This document shows positions 63,794-64,000 of a DNA stretch of 64,000 bases, in pieces. The DNA is from JAVJRN01 sp047635055 (lineage in GTDB: Bacteria > Bacteroidota > Bacteroidia > Cytophagales > Cyclobacteriaceae). Location of the stretch: contig JBLIIJ010000003.1 in NCBI GenBank assembly GCA_047635055.1, forward strand, positions 24,114 to 88,113, read 5' to 3'. The position numbers and the translations under genes were made by a program. The notes under the pieces are model-generated. The model was not told the origin of the DNA. It worked only from the letters and a program-made list of their open reading frames with translations, and searched no databases. The stretch's first letter is position 1. Every line of letters begins with the position of its first letter.

Positions 63794-63901
63794 ATGAAAA
63801 ATTCATTTAGTCCTTTGCTATTTAGTTTTATTTGCATATTAGTGTTTAGCCTTAGCTCATGTAACGAAGATCAAATTATTGACAAAGGCACACTTAACTA
63901 G
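63794..63901 (+). CDS. Short lipoprotein-type reading frame, possibly broken
   Basis: A 35-codon frame starting at ATG 63794. Its N-terminus is a clear lipoprotein signal (hydrophobic stretch FSFICILVFSLSSC with Cys at 23), and it ends at TAG 63899-63901 after only 12 mature residues (NEDQIIDKGTLN). A different frame opens at once from 63898 to the window edge (SLIANSNVNLDDLMIF), so this may be a longer lipoprotein interrupted by a frame change near 63895. The window ends before this can be decided. Confidence 0.45.
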   Translation: MKNSFSPLLFSFICILVFSLSSCNEDQIIDKGTLN

Positions 63902-64000
63902 AGATAAGTTTGATAGCCAATAGTAACGTGAATTTGGACGATCTAATGATTTTTTCTGAAAAATTGACGAGTGAGAAAGTAGCAAGACTTTACAATAATT
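63898..64000 (+). other. Open frame running off the right edge, possible continuation of the lipoprotein
   Basis: From 63898 a frame without stops reads into the edge (TSEKVARLYNN at the end), in a different frame from the short lipoprotein just before. It may be the rest of that protein after a one-base indel, or an unrelated short frame. Too little sequence is available to decide. Confidence 0.3.

Noticed and set aside
1..64000. CRISPR arrays, prophage, transposases, tRNA or rRNA genes
   Set aside because: None was found when reading both strands; no regular direct repeats, integrase or transposase sequences, or tRNA-like T-arms were seen.

Overview
The window reads as ordinary chromosome of a low-GC marine-type Bacteroidota, most likely a member of Cytophagales. 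Support comes from the TamL-type lipoprotein Omp85 protein, DUF1573 and IPExxxVDY family proteins, many signal-peptide-plus-beta-barrel proteins, promoter-like sequences matching the Bacteroidota TTTG / TAnnTTTG pattern, and a general lack of Shine-Dalgarno sites. No phage, insertion sequence, CRISPR array, tRNA or rRNA was found. Genes are densely packed. Many converging genes overlap at their 3' ends, and several genes appear to start with TTG or GTG.

Layout. 1-18.7 kb holds a partial pcm, riboflavin synthase, a LytTR regulator, PAP2 phosphatase, hemF, tamL, a SpoU methyltransferase, pgi, a Na/Ca exchanger, a phosphohexomutase, trpS, a DUF1573 protein, an M1 peptidase, gyrB, a secreted leucine-rich-repeat protein and a CoA-binding protein. 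18.7-27.3 kb holds a MORN-repeat/beta-barrel fusion, a divergent tryptophan dioxygenase and glutaryl-CoA-type dehydrogenase pair, and two secreted amidohydrolase-fold proteins. 27.4-30.5 kb is a four-gene operon of ECF sigma factor, membrane anti-sigma candidate, DUF4097-like periplasmic protein and outer-membrane barrel. It is followed by a clearly decayed sodium:solute symporter gene (30.6-31.9 kb). 32-39.3 kb holds pirin and nitroreductase, a NaChBac-like ion channel, an exported helix-hairpin-helix protein with a small barrel partner, a second MORN protein and a second Omp85 protein. 39.3-45.7 kb is housekeeping: yidD, nadE, rnc, fabF, acpP, an IPExxxVDY protein and pyk. 45.8-48.3 kb holds two related barrel proteins, the first split by a -1 frame change at a perfect A AAA AAG heptamer. 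48.3-56.4 kb holds an NFACT/Rqc2-like gene, an MBL hydrolase, a small unknown, a response regulator, a large hybrid histidine kinase, miaA and pfkA. 56.6-63.7 kb is a surface-polysaccharide cluster: two glycosyltransferases, an oxidoreductase/acetyltransferase/aminotransferase set for a 3-acetamido sugar, a sulfotransferase and an HprK-like protein. A short lipoprotein reading frame sits at the right edge.

How it works together. The housekeeping genes cover glycolysis (pgi, pfkA, pyk, phosphohexomutase), fatty-acid synthesis (acpP, fabF), NAD and heme synthesis, and translation and RNA maturation. The accessory content is mostly envelope biology. I did not find a clear new defence or mobile system. 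The points most worth following are the split gene with the slippery heptamer, the ECF sigma operon, the symporter pseudogene, and the exported MORN-barrel and helix-hairpin-helix proteins.
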